A stretch of 64,000 nucleotides of DNA from Aquabacterium soli. GTDB taxonomy: Bacteria > Pseudomonadota > Gammaproteobacteria > Burkholderiales > Burkholderiaceae_C. This document shows, piece by piece, positions 33,654 to 42,219 of the stretch. The position numbers and the translations under genes were made by a program. The stretch's first letter is position 1, and the number at the start of each line of letters is the position of its first letter. The notes beneath the pieces were generated by a model, which was not told the DNA's origin, searched no databases, and saw only the letters and a list, made by a program, of their open reading frames with translations. The DNA lies in NCBI RefSeq assembly GCF_003933735.1, contig NZ_RSED01000020.1, positions 34,635 to 98,634 on the forward strand, written 5' to 3'.

Positions 33654-35842
33654 GGCACGGCCTCGTTGCCCGAGCCATCGTCGGCGCCAGTGGCCACCGC
33701 GCCGGGCTCGGCCGCAGCGGCATCGTCCAGCAGGTCGTCGGGCAAGGCCGCATCCTGCAAGGCCGGCGAGCTGGTGAACTCCCACCACTGCGTGGCCTCG
33801 CTGTAGCTCTGGCGCATGTACCCGGCCAGTTGCTGCAGGTCCGCCGGCATCACTTCATCCGGGTCCGGCGCCGGCAGCGGCATGCGTACCTTCCAAAGCT
33901 GGCCGCCCTGCAGCAGCGCGAAGCACTGGCCCTTGGGCAGACCGACGACGTGTGACGGCTCGATCATCGGCACGCTGGACATGCTGATGCGGTCCTGGGT
34001 GTTCGACGTGAAGTCCGTCGCGCCGCGGATGTCTGAGCTGTCCGTCGCGCCCGAGACGATGGTGGTCGTATAGACCTCGACCTTCGGCAACTGCCTCGTC
34101 AGCAGTTCCGCGGTGGCCGTCTCGCGCACGCGCAACATGAATAAATTGTTGAAATTCCCGATCACTTGGCCGGCCTTCGCGCGATTTCCGATGCGGGCCT
34201 CGATGTCCGAAAGCGTTTGCGTGTAGGCGGTGACTTGTAGGCCCGCGCCACCGCCCTTGTTGATGAGCGGAATGAACTCGTCACCCATCAATTCATTGAA
34301 CTCGTCCGCATGCACGTTGATCGGCACGCGCGCACCAGCCGATGCGCCCGGCAGGCCATCGTCGATTCCGTGCTTGTAGATGTGTCCGGCCACCGAAACC
34401 AGGTCAGAGAACATCGAATTGCCGACCGCTGCGGCGACCTCGGCGTCAGACAACGCATCCAGACCCACATAGACGATGGCCCGCTTTCGGATGACCTGCA
34501 TCCAGTCGAAGATCGGGCGCGGGTCGGCCAGGTCGGAGTAGTTCGGCGCCAGGAGATGGGCGATCTTGCCGCTCGTGAGCTTTTCCAGCAGCGGCAGCAG
34601 CGATGCAACGATCTTGTCGAAGTAGGTCTTGTCGTAGCGCACCGCCGAGCGCAGGCCATCGAGCACAGGGTCGTAGTTGCGCGCCTGGGAGAGGTATTGC
34701 TCCAGCGCCACCACACGCTTCTCGCGCCCGATCATGTTCCTTGGGATGTTCTTCTCGTTGAGCTTGGCCTCGATCTGGACGATCACCTCCCAGGCCTTGG
34801 GCTCCGTCTTGGCAAAGTAGTGCTGGGCGTACTCAATGAACAGCGCGTCGATGTTGATGACGTGGCGCTGGATCAGCATGTAGTCCGGGCGCTGCCCCAG
34901 TTCCACCAGGGCGCGGGCGATGATGTTCACGAAGCGCCATGCGAACTCGCGGAACGCCGCGCTGTTGCCTTCGCCGGAGAGCTGCCCCGCGATGCGTGTC
35001 GCCACTTCCGAGATCCGACCGAAGCGGCCCACGGCGTTGTAGCGGGCGCTGATTTCCGGCCAGCCCAAGTGGAAGATGTAGAACTCGCCTTCGCGGCCAG
35101 CGCGCTGGGCTTCGACGTACATCCGTTTCAAGAGATCGGCATCCCCCTTGGGGTCGATGACGATGACGACCTCATGCTCGCCGGCAGCATTCCTGCGGCG
35201 GATGTCCTGCGTGACGAACAATTCGGCCAGGCGCGTCTTGCCCACCCGCGTGGTGCCCAGCACCAGCGAGTGCCCGACGCGCTCGCCCAGCGGCAGGCTG
35301 ACGTCCACTTCGTCGGGCTCGATGCCGTGCAGCCTTGGCAGGCCGCCGACAGGCGGCAACGGGCGCACGGGGTTGAAAGGCACGTCCCAGCCGGTGAGCT
35401 TCGGCAGGCGAGAGAGCGGCAATGGCGCGAACTCCAGCCGTTCCTCCAGGCGCCTGGCCAGCCGGTAGGCCGGCGTCGGCTCGACGTAGCGGCGGAACTC
35501 GGGCCGGTACGTCTGCATCAGCCGATGCGTGTGCTTCTGCTCCCAGAGAAAGCCGCGCCCCACGAATAGGCGCTGCTGGCTGACCGGCACGTCCTTGCTG
35601 GTCATCACGTAACGCGGCAGACGGCGGATGTTGCGCCGGTAGCGCAGGATGATGCGGGCATCGCGGTAGCGGATCGCGCCGTAGGCGCCGAACGCCAAGG
35701 CGCTGCCGATGCCCATGGCCGGGCTCAGCGCGAGCGACCATGGGGCCACCAGGCACAGAAACGCGGCGCCTGCACACGCCGCGACGGTGTATAGCTCCAC
35801 CGCTGGGCGTAGCAGAACCTCGACCGGCTGTTTGCCTGACAT
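33650..35842 (-). CDS. traD: Conjugative coupling protein TraD (SXT/TOL type)
   Basis: 730 residues. Two N-terminal membrane helices (about 15-55), Walker A LGTTRVGKTRLAELF near 190-205 (GxxxxGKT form) and Walker B around PINVHADEFNELM. It is a VirD4-class ATPase (TIGR03743) that brings the relaxase-DNA complex to the mating channel. It starts four bases after the stop of the TIGR03765 gene. Confidence 0.93.
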   Translation of the reverse strand: MSGKQPVEVLLRPAVELYTVAACAGAAFLCLVAPWSLALSPAMGIGSALAFGAYGAIRYRDARIILRYRRNIRRLPRYVMTSKDVPVSQQRLFVGRGFLWEQKHTHRLMQTYRPEFRRYVEPTPAYRLARRLEERLEFAPLPLSRLPKLTGWDVPFNPVRPLPPVGGLPRLHGIEPDEVDVSLPLGERVGHSLVLGTTRVGKTRLAELFVTQDIRRRNAAGEHEVVIVIDPKGDADLLKRMYVEAQRAGREGEFYIFHLGWPEISARYNAVGRFGRISEVATRIAGQLSGEGNSAAFREFAWRFVNIIARALVELGQRPDYMLIQRHVINIDALFIEYAQHYFAKTEPKAWEVIVQIEAKLNEKNIPRNMIGREKRVVALEQYLSQARNYDPVLDGLRSAVRYDKTYFDKIVASLLPLLEKLTSGKIAHLLAPNYSDLADPRPIFDWMQVIRKRAIVYVGLDALSDAEVAAAVGNSMFSDLVSVAGHIYKHGIDDGLPGASAGARVPINVHADEFNELMGDEFIPLINKGGGAGLQVTAYTQTLSDIEARIGNRAKAGQVIGNFNNLFMLRVRETATAELLTRQLPKVEVYTTTIVSGATDSSDIRGATDFTSNTQDRISMSSVPMIEPSHVVGLPKGQCFALLQGGQLWKVRMPLPAPDPDEVMPADLQQLAGYMRQSYSEATQWWEFTSSPALQDAALPDDLLDDAAAAEPGAVATGADDGSGNEAVP

Positions 35843-35846
35843 GGCT

Positions 35847-36395
35847 TCATTGCTCGATGCCGGTGGCCGTGATCAGCGCCGGGTAGTGCCGCAGGCCCAG
35901 GCGATCGGCCAGGTCGTCGCCGGCCACGGGCGCGAGCGGTACGCCAGGCACCAGAGCGCGCAGCCGTGCCAGGCTCTGCGCGGTCTCGACGTTGACCACC
36001 AGGCCGACCGCGCCGCGTTCACGCAAAGCGGCGGCGCGGCGCTGCAACCAGACCCGGGAAGCCTCGTCGTCGCCGATGACCGCGAACGGCCGCAGGCCGG
36101 GCGCTTCGATCACGCGCCGCGCGACGGTACCGGGCGTGAGCTTGCTGCTGCGCACCGGCAGCATCGCGGCTTCGTCCGCTGGCGTGGCGGGAACCCGGGG
36201 CGTCGGGATGGGGGGGCGGGCCGGCGCGTTGGCGCGCGGCTGGAGGTTCAGGGCTTCGTAGTACGGCAATGCCGACGTGCCGCCACGGTCCTCGACCACG
36301 ATCAGCGGCTCGCCAGCACGCGAGGCCAGCGGCAGGCCTGACAGCAGCATGAGCAGGCCCGTGAGCGCGAGTTGGACCGGATGGGGTTTCGTCAT
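35847..36395 (-). CDS. ICE protein, TIGR03765 family
   Basis: 182 residues from the ATG at 36395, overlapping the transglycosylase stop (ATGA). A signal peptide (ALTGLLMLLSGLPLASRA) precedes GEPLIVVEDRGGTSALPYY, the family start. The C-terminal domain has ALITATGIEQ. Probably periplasmic. Conserved next to traD in this ICE class. Confidence 0.87.
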   Translation of the reverse strand: MTKPHPVQLALTGLLMLLSGLPLASRAGEPLIVVEDRGGTSALPYYEALNLQPRANAPARPPIPTPRVPATPADEAAMLPVRSSKLTPGTVARRVIEAPGLRPFAVIGDDEASRVWLQRRAAALRERGAVGLVVNVETAQSLARLRALVPGVPLAPVAGDDLADRLGLRHYPALITATGIEQ

Positions 36396-36994
36396 GGGGA
36401 GGTCTCCTGGCGCGCGGCGAAGACCGCGGCGGTTGGGCGCGTGCCCTGCACGCGGGCAAGGTGGCGGGACACGCTGCGCCGATAGCGGACGGCGGGCTCG
36501 CCGCCAGCGGGGCGGTGGTAGCGGCCGATCGCCAGCAGCCAGTCCTCGCCGGGGGTGTGCTGCTCCTTCAGGATCTCGGCGGCAACGGCGAGGTTGCGGT
36601 ACGGGTCCAGCAGATCGCACGCGCCGGTGAAGCGGTGCTTGTGGTAGCCAAGGTTGATCTGGCCCAGGCCCGCGTCGATGCGCGTGTGCGGCGTGGCGCG
36701 CATCGCCTGCTGCAGGCCAGCGCAGGCGTCGGCGCGCGTGGCGAAGCGGCGCGATTGGCCGGCGACGTTGAGGGACCACGGCCATGGGACGATGCGCCCG
36801 TTGCGCCGGATGCCGCTCTCCTGCAAGGCCACGGCGTAGAGCACCGTCGAAGGGATGCCCGCGCGCTGGGCGGCAAGCTGGTAGGCCGGTGGCGGCACCT
36901 CCTGGGCATGGGGGGTGCTGGCATACACGCCTGCAGAGAGCACCAGTGCGCGCAAGAACTGCGATACGGGGGCAGCTACGGCTGGCGCTGCCAT
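36392..36994 (-). CDS. Lytic transglycosylase (SLT domain) of transfer system
   Basis: 200 residues. A signal-like start is followed by an SLT domain: AVALQESGIRRNG with the catalytic Glu, then DAGLGQINLGYHKHRF and AIGRYH. Opens peptidoglycan for assembly of the mating channel (VirB1-like). Its 5' end overlaps the upstream TIGR03759 gene by 19 bases. Confidence 0.88.
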   Translation of the reverse strand: MAAPAVAAPVSQFLRALVLSAGVYASTPHAQEVPPPAYQLAAQRAGIPSTVLYAVALQESGIRRNGRIVPWPWSLNVAGQSRRFATRADACAGLQQAMRATPHTRIDAGLGQINLGYHKHRFTGACDLLDPYRNLAVAAEILKEQHTPGEDWLLAIGRYHRPAGGEPAVRYRRSVSRHLARVQGTRPTAAVFAARQETSP

Positions 36995-37701
36995 TGGCCG
37001 TTCACCTCGCGCACGGCTGCGGGCAAATCACCGGGCAGGCCCAGCGACAGCCAGCGGCCGCCATCGTGGTTGAGCGTGATGCTGCCGGCGCGCACGCGCG
37101 CCGGGTCGATCTGCGCGCGCTTGGCCCAGTCGCGGATGCGCGCGTCGTCCTGGCGGCTTCCGACCATGTACAGGTCGAAATCGGCGCCTGAGGATTGCAG
37201 ACGCTGTACGAGCTGCCCGCAGGCAGCGCAGCCATCCTTGACGAACACCGCGGTGCGGCCTCTACCACGCACGGGACCGGCGCCGGGCTTGTCGTCGGGC
37301 AGGTTCACGCGCTGCATGCCGGGGTTCAGGCGCTGCCAGGCTTCGTCGTAGGCGCGCTGGTAGGCGAGCAGCTTCTCGACGCGGCGCGCTTCGACCTGCA
37401 CCTGCAGCTCTGCGTAGCGCCGCCGCTCTTCGTCAGTGCGTGCCTCGATGCCCAGGGCGGACAGCGGGTCCAGGTTGGGCGAGTAGATGCCCAGCGGCCC
37501 GTCCATCAGCTCGCGATAGCGAGTCCACTCCTGCGGTTGCAGGCCCCATTCACTGGCCGCCCGATCGTCCAGCACGCGGGCGGCCAGCGGGCGCTCCTGG
37601 CTTTGCGCATTGCGCGCCGGGGCCGTTGCGGGCTGCTGCGCCCAGATGGGCCACTGCACCGACGCCAACACGAGCGCGGAAAGGAGGATCGACGGCTTCA
37701 T
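36976..37701 (-). CDS. ICE protein, TIGR03759 family
   Basis: 241 residues. A signal peptide (LLSALVLASVQWPIWA), then the family core SEWGLQPQEWTRYRELMDGP, a helical middle, and a thioredoxin-like C-terminal part with FVKDGCAACGQLV (CAAC). Periplasmic, possibly redox-active. Near the upstream end of the transfer operon. Confidence 0.87.
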   Translation of the reverse strand: MKPSILLSALVLASVQWPIWAQQPATAPARNAQSQERPLAARVLDDRAASEWGLQPQEWTRYRELMDGPLGIYSPNLDPLSALGIEARTDEERRRYAELQVQVEARRVEKLLAYQRAYDEAWQRLNPGMQRVNLPDDKPGAGPVRGRGRTAVFVKDGCAACGQLVQRLQSSGADFDLYMVGSRQDDARIRDWAKRAQIDPARVRAGSITLNHDGGRWLSLGLPGDLPAAVREVNGQWQRQP

Positions 37702-37713
37702 GGGGTGCTCCGG

Positions 37714-38358
37714 TCAGGGAATCGCCACACGGCGGGTCTGGTTGCCGGCCTGGAACACTGCGGTGTTGCCCTCGATCGCCTGCAGGCGCCACGGGCCGAC
37801 CGCATCCCCGGGCAGCAGCACCTGAAGTTGGGCGGGCATGAAGTCCCCGGTGCTCGGCGCGACGGACACGCTGCGCTGGCCAGCGCGCAGTTCGGCGCCG
37901 ACGACGCGGAACGGCAGCGGCGGCGGTTCGGCCTTGGAGGCGGCGGCCGGGCGTGATGCGCGCGGCTGGGCGGGGGCTGCGGCACGCGCGGCGGTCTGGC
38001 GCGTCTTGATCTGCTCGATTTCGGCGCGTAGCGCCTGAAGGTCATCAGCGGCGGCATAGCCGCTCAGCGACTTCTCGACCTGGGCAGCGCGTGCTTCCAG
38101 GACTTGGCGGGTGTCCTTGAGGTCAGCGGCCGTTGCGACGGCTGGGCGCTGCTGGATGGCCTCGATGGTCTCGGCCAGGCCAGTCGCCTGCGCTTCCAGG
38201 CGCTGCAGGCGGGAATCCAGCCGATCCTGGTCGGTTTGATCGCGCATCGCCAGGTAGCCCAGCGCCACGATGACACTGAGGCCGATCAGCCAAAGCCAGA
38301 ACAGGCTCTGTATGACAACCGCCGCGGTTGAGCGTTGGGCGGGATGCGAGGCATTCAT
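37714..38358 (-). CDS. ICE membrane-anchored coiled-coil protein
   Basis: 214 residues. One helix near the N-terminus (SLFWLWLIGLSVIVALGYLAM), a coiled coil at about 45-115, an Ala/Pro linker and a C-terminal globular part ending QAGNQTRRVAIP. Type II membrane topology with the bulk in the periplasm. It starts in an ATGA overlap with the PilL-like gene. Unnamed relatives occupy this site in other elements. Confidence 0.75.
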   Translation of the reverse strand: MNASHPAQRSTAAVVIQSLFWLWLIGLSVIVALGYLAMRDQTDQDRLDSRLQRLEAQATGLAETIEAIQQRPAVATAADLKDTRQVLEARAAQVEKSLSGYAAADDLQALRAEIEQIKTRQTAARAAAPAQPRASRPAAASKAEPPPLPFRVVGAELRAGQRSVSVAPSTGDFMPAQLQVLLPGDAVGPWRLQAIEGNTAVFQAGNQTRRVAIP

Positions 38359-38933
38359 GGCTGGCCTCCCGAAACCGCAGGCGCCAGCGGGAACGTCTGC
38401 ACCGTCTCGGTGGCGAGTGGCCCGGATGGGGACTCGGCGACTGCACGGTCGCCGGGCCGATCGAAGCAGATTTGCCGTGCGCGGTCATCCGCGTGCAGTT
38501 CCCAGGACGGCCCAGCCAGCGTGAGCAGCGCATGGCGCAAGGTCATGGGGCCGAGATGCAGATGTGCCGCCGGCAGCGGCAGCGCGTACAGTTCGATCAC
38601 GGCATGCGCGGTCTCGCAAAGGCCGTAGCCGCTGCGCTTGAGCACATGCCGCATCCCGTCGCCGACCGTGGCGCGGGCATCCTCGGGCATGGACACGTCG
38701 ATGGTCTGCAACAGCAGGTCGCGCTGCGCTGCCGTGGGTGCCAACTCGACCAGCGTGTAGCGGCCGTAGCGCACGACCGGGATGTACTCGGGCGCCTCGG
38801 GTTCGGGCGCGGCCGAGACTTCCTCGATGGCATCGGGTGCGAGCGGCGCCGTGGTGGTCGCGCAGCCACTGGGCAGGGCTGCGGCCAGGAGGCCGGCGCC
38901 GACCAAGTGCCGGGATACATGGATTGCGGGCAT
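38355..38933 (-). CDS. pilL: PilL-like lipoprotein of ICE (TIGR03748 family)
   Basis: 192 residues. A signal peptide with lipobox-like LPSGCA, an Ala/Pro/Glu linker, then the PilL N-terminal-like domain (PVVRYGRYTLVELAPT, then AHLHLGPMTLRHALLTLAG). Such domains form the outer-membrane part of the pilus or secretin assembly. It is the first gene of the minus-strand transfer operon. Its promoter should lie in 38934-39075, shared with the arsenic cargo; none is obvious. Confidence 0.8.
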   Translation of the reverse strand: MPAIHVSRHLVGAGLLAAALPSGCATTTAPLAPDAIEEVSAAPEPEAPEYIPVVRYGRYTLVELAPTAAQRDLLLQTIDVSMPEDARATVGDGMRHVLKRSGYGLCETAHAVIELYALPLPAAHLHLGPMTLRHALLTLAGPSWELHADDRARQICFDRPGDRAVAESPSGPLATETVQTFPLAPAVSGGQP

Positions 38934-39075
38934 GGCATCGGCTCTTCTGTTGCGATGCCGATACCTTGGCCGCGCGCGGCGGCGCGGTCAGTCAGGAATG
39001 CGAACTGGGAGCTACCCGCTTTTGCAGTCCAACACATAGCGCAACCCGCAAACCCAACTGTGGTTTGCACATTGA

Positions 39076-39099
39076 TTCAATAATTGTTGTATTATCGAA
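39076..39099 (+). promoter_or_regulatory. ArsR operator at start of arsenic operon
   Basis: TTCAATAAT-N6-ATTATCGAA, nine-base arms with a single mismatch, ending three bases before the arsR ATG. The AT-rich dyad stands out in GC-rich surroundings and fits the imperfect repeats bound by ArsR-SmtB repressors. A -10-like TATTAT lies inside, so repressor binding would block RNA polymerase. Confidence 0.75.
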
Positions 39100-39101
39100 C
39101 A

Positions 39102-39422
39102 ATGCAAGAAGATCAAGCCATTTCCGCCTTAAACGCCCTGGCTCACACCCAGCGCCTGCGCGTGTTCCGCGCCTTGGTCGTTGCTGGCCCGGGCGGACTG
39201 ACGCCAAGCACGCTAGCCGACCAGCTCGACGTGGCCCGCAACACCTTGTCCTTCCACTTGAAGGAGCTGGCCCATGCCGGCCTCGTCACCATCGAGCAGC
39301 AGGGTCGCAACCTGATCTATCGGGCCGAGTACGGCCACATGAACGGCCTCATCGGCTACCTGACCGAGCATTGCTGCCAAGGTGGCGTATGCGAGGTTTC
39401 TCCATCCAAGACCTGCTGCTGA
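39102..39422 (+). CDS. arsR: ArsR family arsenic-responsive repressor
   Basis: 106 residues. Winged helix: GGLTPSTLADQLDVARNTLS then FHLKELAHAGLV. The thiol cluster is at the C-terminus (C91, C92, C97, C105, C106), as in ArsR proteins of the Acidithiobacillus type that bind As(III) there, rather than in the DNA-binding helix as in the E. coli plasmid protein. First gene of the ars operon, directly behind its operator. Confidence 0.92.
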   Translation: MQEDQAISALNALAHTQRLRVFRALVVAGPGGLTPSTLADQLDVARNTLSFHLKELAHAGLVTIEQQGRNLIYRAEYGHMNGLIGYLTEHCCQGGVCEVSPSKTCC

Positions 39423-39424
39423 CC

Positions 39425-39919
39425 ATGACCGATACCACTTACAACGCCTTGTTCATCTGTACGGGCAATTCGGCCCGCTCCATCCTCGCCGAAGGCATCC
39501 TCAACGACATGGGCCAGGGGCGGTTTCACGCCTGGTCGGCAGGTAGCCATCCGAAAGGCGAAGTTCACCCGCTGGCGCTCGCCACGCTGGAGCGGCTGCA
39601 CCTTCCGACAACGGGCTACCGCAGCAAGAGCTGGGACGAGTTCGTGAAGCCCGATGCGCCGGTGTTCGATTTCATCTTCACCGTCTGCGACAACGCAGCC
39701 GGCGAGGCTTGTCCTCTATGGCCGGGCAAGCCGGTGTCGGCGCATTGGGGCGTGCCTGACCCGGCTGCCGTGGAAGGCTCCTTGGAACGACAAAGCAAGG
39801 CGTTCTTCGATACCGCCATGACGCTGCGCCGACGCATCGAGTTGTTCCTGTCGCTGCCGATCAAGAGTCTAGATGCCATGTCGTTGCAGCGCGAACTGCG
39901 CGACATCGGCCGCCAGTGA
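39425..39919 (+). CDS. arsC: Arsenate reductase, low-molecular-weight phosphatase type
   Basis: 164 residues. The P-loop FICTGNSARS holds C12 and R18; the redox cysteines C82 and C89 may be those in FTVCDNAAGEACPLW, which is the family's usual second and third thiol arrangement. Reduces arsenate to arsenite with thioredoxin or mycothiol-like donors. Starts three bases after arsR. An unrelated glutaredoxin-type arsC lies further along the same operon. Confidence 0.9.
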   Translation: MTDTTYNALFICTGNSARSILAEGILNDMGQGRFHAWSAGSHPKGEVHPLALATLERLHLPTTGYRSKSWDEFVKPDAPVFDFIFTVCDNAAGEACPLWPGKPVSAHWGVPDPAAVEGSLERQSKAFFDTAMTLRRRIELFLSLPIKSLDAMSLQRELRDIGRQ

Positions 39920-39930
39920 GGCCTGAACCG

Positions 39931-41007
39931 ATGAGCGCAACCGATACCGCCGGCCCCGCGCCAGCAAACTCCGCCATGAGCGGCTTTGAGCGTTACCTGA
40001 CGCTATGGGTGGCGGTGTGCATCATCGCGGGTATCGCTCTGGGCCAGTTCGCGCCCGCCGCATTCCAGGCCATCGGCCGCATGGAGATCGCTCAAGTCAA
40101 CCTGCCGGTGGGCTTGCTGATCTGGGTGATGATCATCCCTATGCTGCTGAAGGTGGACTTCGCCGCGCTCGGCCAGGTGCGCCAGCATTGGCGAGGCATG
40201 GGGATCACGCTGTTCATCAATTGGGCCGTCAAGCCGTTCTCAATGGCACTTCTGGCGTGGATCTTCATCCGCCACGCTTTTGCTGATTGGCTGCCCGCCG
40301 ACCAACTCGACAGCTACATCGCCGGCCTGATCCTGCTGGCTGCCGCACCGTGCACCGCAATGGTTTTCGTTTGGAGCCGACTGACTGGCGGCGATCCGGC
40401 ATTTACGCTGTCGCAAGTGGCCTTGAACGACACCATCATGGTGCTCGCCTTCGCACCCATCGTCGGCCTGCTGCTGGGCCTGTCCTCGATCACGGTGCCT
40501 TGGGACACCTTGCTGGTGTCGGTGGGTTTGTACATCGTCATTCCGGTCATCCTGGCCCAGCTTTGGCGCCGGGCGCTGCTGCGCAAGGGACAGGCCGCGT
40601 TCGACAGGGCACTGGAACGCATCGGCCCGTTGTCCATCGCCGCGCTGTTGCTGACGCTGGTGCTGCTGTTCGCCTTCCAAGGCGAGGCCATCATCCGGCA
40701 GCCGCTGGTGATCGCCATGCTCGCGGTGCCGATCCTGATCCAGGTGTTCTTCAATTCCGGGCTGGCGTACTGGCTCAACCGCCAGGCGGGCGAAAAGCAC
40801 TGCGTCGCTGGGCCATCCGCGTTGATTGGTGCCAGCAACTTCTTCGAGCTGGCCGTGGCCGCCGCCATCAGCCTATTCGGCTTCCATTCCGGTGCGGCAC
40901 TCGCAACAGTGGTCGGCGTGCTCATCGAGGTGCCGGTCATGCTGCTGGTGGTGCGGGTGGTCAACCGCTCACGCGGCTGGTACGAACGCCGCGCGACCAC
41001 TTCGTAA
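39931..41007 (+). CDS. acr3: ACR3 family arsenite efflux permease
   Basis: 358 residues from the ATG at 39931, with about ten membrane helices. ACR3 marks are visible: LPVGLLIWVMIIPMLLKVDF and LILLAAAPCTAMVFVWSRL with the essential Cys, and the NFFELAVAAAISLFG helix. Expels arsenite across the inner membrane using the proton gradient. A GTG at 39916 is a less likely start. Confidence 0.95.
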   Translation: MSATDTAGPAPANSAMSGFERYLTLWVAVCIIAGIALGQFAPAAFQAIGRMEIAQVNLPVGLLIWVMIIPMLLKVDFAALGQVRQHWRGMGITLFINWAVKPFSMALLAWIFIRHAFADWLPADQLDSYIAGLILLAAAPCTAMVFVWSRLTGGDPAFTLSQVALNDTIMVLAFAPIVGLLLGLSSITVPWDTLLVSVGLYIVIPVILAQLWRRALLRKGQAAFDRALERIGPLSIAALLLTLVLLFAFQGEAIIRQPLVIAMLAVPILIQVFFNSGLAYWLNRQAGEKHCVAGPSALIGASNFFELAVAAAISLFGFHSGAALATVVGVLIEVPVMLLVVRVVNRSRGWYERRATTS

Positions 41008-41023
41008 TCTCCAAGAGGCATCC

Positions 41024-41446
41024 ATGAGCACCATCACGATCTACCACAACCCAGCCTGCGGCACATCGCGCAACGTGCTGGGCCTGATCCGCAACAGCGG
41101 CGAGGAACCGACCATCATCGAGTACCTGAAGACGCCGCCCGGCCGCGACACGCTCCAGGCGCTGATCGCGGCGATGGGCGTGCCGGTGCGGGACATACTG
41201 CGCGAGAAAGGTACGCCCTATGCCGAACTCGACCTGGGCAACCCGAAGTGGAGCGACGACGACCTGATCGGTTTCATGCTCCAGCATCCCATTCTCATCA
41301 ACCGGCCGATCGTGGTCACGCCGCTGGGTGTGCGCCTGTGCCGGCCATCGGAAGCCGTGCTCGACCTTCTGCCGCAACCGCAGCGCGGCGCGTTCAACAA
41401 GGAAGACGGCGAGCCGCTGGTTGATGAGAAAGGCCGTCGTGTCTGA
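41024..41446 (+). CDS. arsC: Arsenate reductase, glutaredoxin type
   Basis: 140 residues. [19 protein letters not shown] has the catalytic Cys12, and the Arg residues RPIVVTP and RLCRPSE form the anion site, as in E. coli plasmid ArsC. Uses glutathione and glutaredoxin. It is a second, evolutionarily separate arsenate reductase in this operon, which widens the range of reducing partners. Overlaps arsH. Confidence 0.95.
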   Translation: MSTITIYHNPACGTSRNVLGLIRNSGEEPTIIEYLKTPPGRDTLQALIAAMGVPVRDILREKGTPYAELDLGNPKWSDDDLIGFMLQHPILINRPIVVTPLGVRLCRPSEAVLDLLPQPQRGAFNKEDGEPLVDEKGRRV

Positions 41447-42161
41447 AGCCCGCCTCGACCTGCCAAACATCGACGCGGCGCTGTTCCAGCAACCAGACGC
41501 CGAACACCTGTTCGCGCCGGCACGGACCACCCACGCGCCGCGCTTCCTGCTGCTCTACGGCTCGCTGCGCGAACGCTCGTTCAGCCGCCTCGCAGCCGAA
41601 GAAGCCGCCCGCATCCTGCGGGCGCTGGGCGGTGAAACCCGATTGTTCAATCCGTCCGGCCTGCCGCTGGTGGACGATGCACCCGCTGATCACCCCAAGG
41701 TCAAGGAACTGCACGAACTGGTGCAATGGGCCGAAGGCATGGTGTGGAGTTCGCCGGAGCGCCACGGCGCGATGACCGGCCTGATGAAGACGCAGATCGA
41801 CTGGATTCCGCTGTCGGTCGGCGCGGTGCGCCCGACCCAGGGCAAGACGCTGGCGGTGATGCAGGTGTCGGGCGGCTCGCAGTCCTTCAACGCGGTCAAC
41901 CAGATGCGCGTGCTCGGCCGCTGGATGCGGATGCTGACCATCCCGAACCAGTCCTCGGTCGCCAAGGCATACCAGGAGTTCGACGAGGTCGGGCGCATGA
42001 AGCCCTCGGCCTATTACGACCGCATCGTGGACGTGATGGAAGAACTGATGAAGTTCACGCTGCTCACGCGCGACGCGGTCCCGTATCTGGTGGATCGGTA
42101 CAGCGAGCGCAAAGAGGGCGCTGAATCACTGTCCAAGCGTGTACGGCAAGGTGCAATTTGA
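41424..42161 (+). CDS. arsH: ArsH organoarsenical oxidase (NADPH-FMN reductase)
   Basis: 245 residues from the ATG at 41424; an in-frame GTG at 41439 (reading [12 protein letters not shown]) is an equally good start and gives 240. FMN-binding [13 protein letters not shown] and [20 protein letters not shown] are typical of ArsH. Oxidises trivalent methylarsenicals to less toxic pentavalent forms. Last gene of the ars operon. Confidence 0.93.
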   Translation: MRKAVVSEARLDLPNIDAALFQQPDAEHLFAPARTTHAPRFLLLYGSLRERSFSRLAAEEAARILRALGGETRLFNPSGLPLVDDAPADHPKVKELHELVQWAEGMVWSSPERHGAMTGLMKTQIDWIPLSVGAVRPTQGKTLAVMQVSGGSQSFNAVNQMRVLGRWMRMLTIPNQSSVAKAYQEFDEVGRMKPSAYYDRIVDVMEELMKFTLLTRDAVPYLVDRYSERKEGAESLSKRVRQGAI

Positions 42162-42176
42162 CGATGCAAGGCACTG

Positions 42177-42207
42177 AAAAAAAGCCGACGACCTCTCGGT
42201 CGTCGGC
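42177..42207 (-). terminator. Terminator between arsH and the helicase gene
   Basis: Ten-base perfect stem GCCGACGACC/GGTCGTCGGC (42184-42207) with loop TCTC. The A run at 42177-42183 gives seven T after the stem on the minus strand, so it ends helicase transcription. On the plus strand the run after the stem is weak (ATTGTG), but the hairpin may also slow polymerase leaving arsH. Confidence 0.82.
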
Positions 42208-42219
42208 ATTGTGTGAAGT

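Noticed and set aside
38934-39075. tRNA or attachment site at the arsenic cargo boundary
   Set aside because: No cloverleaf and no direct repeat matching the far side near 42200 could be seen.
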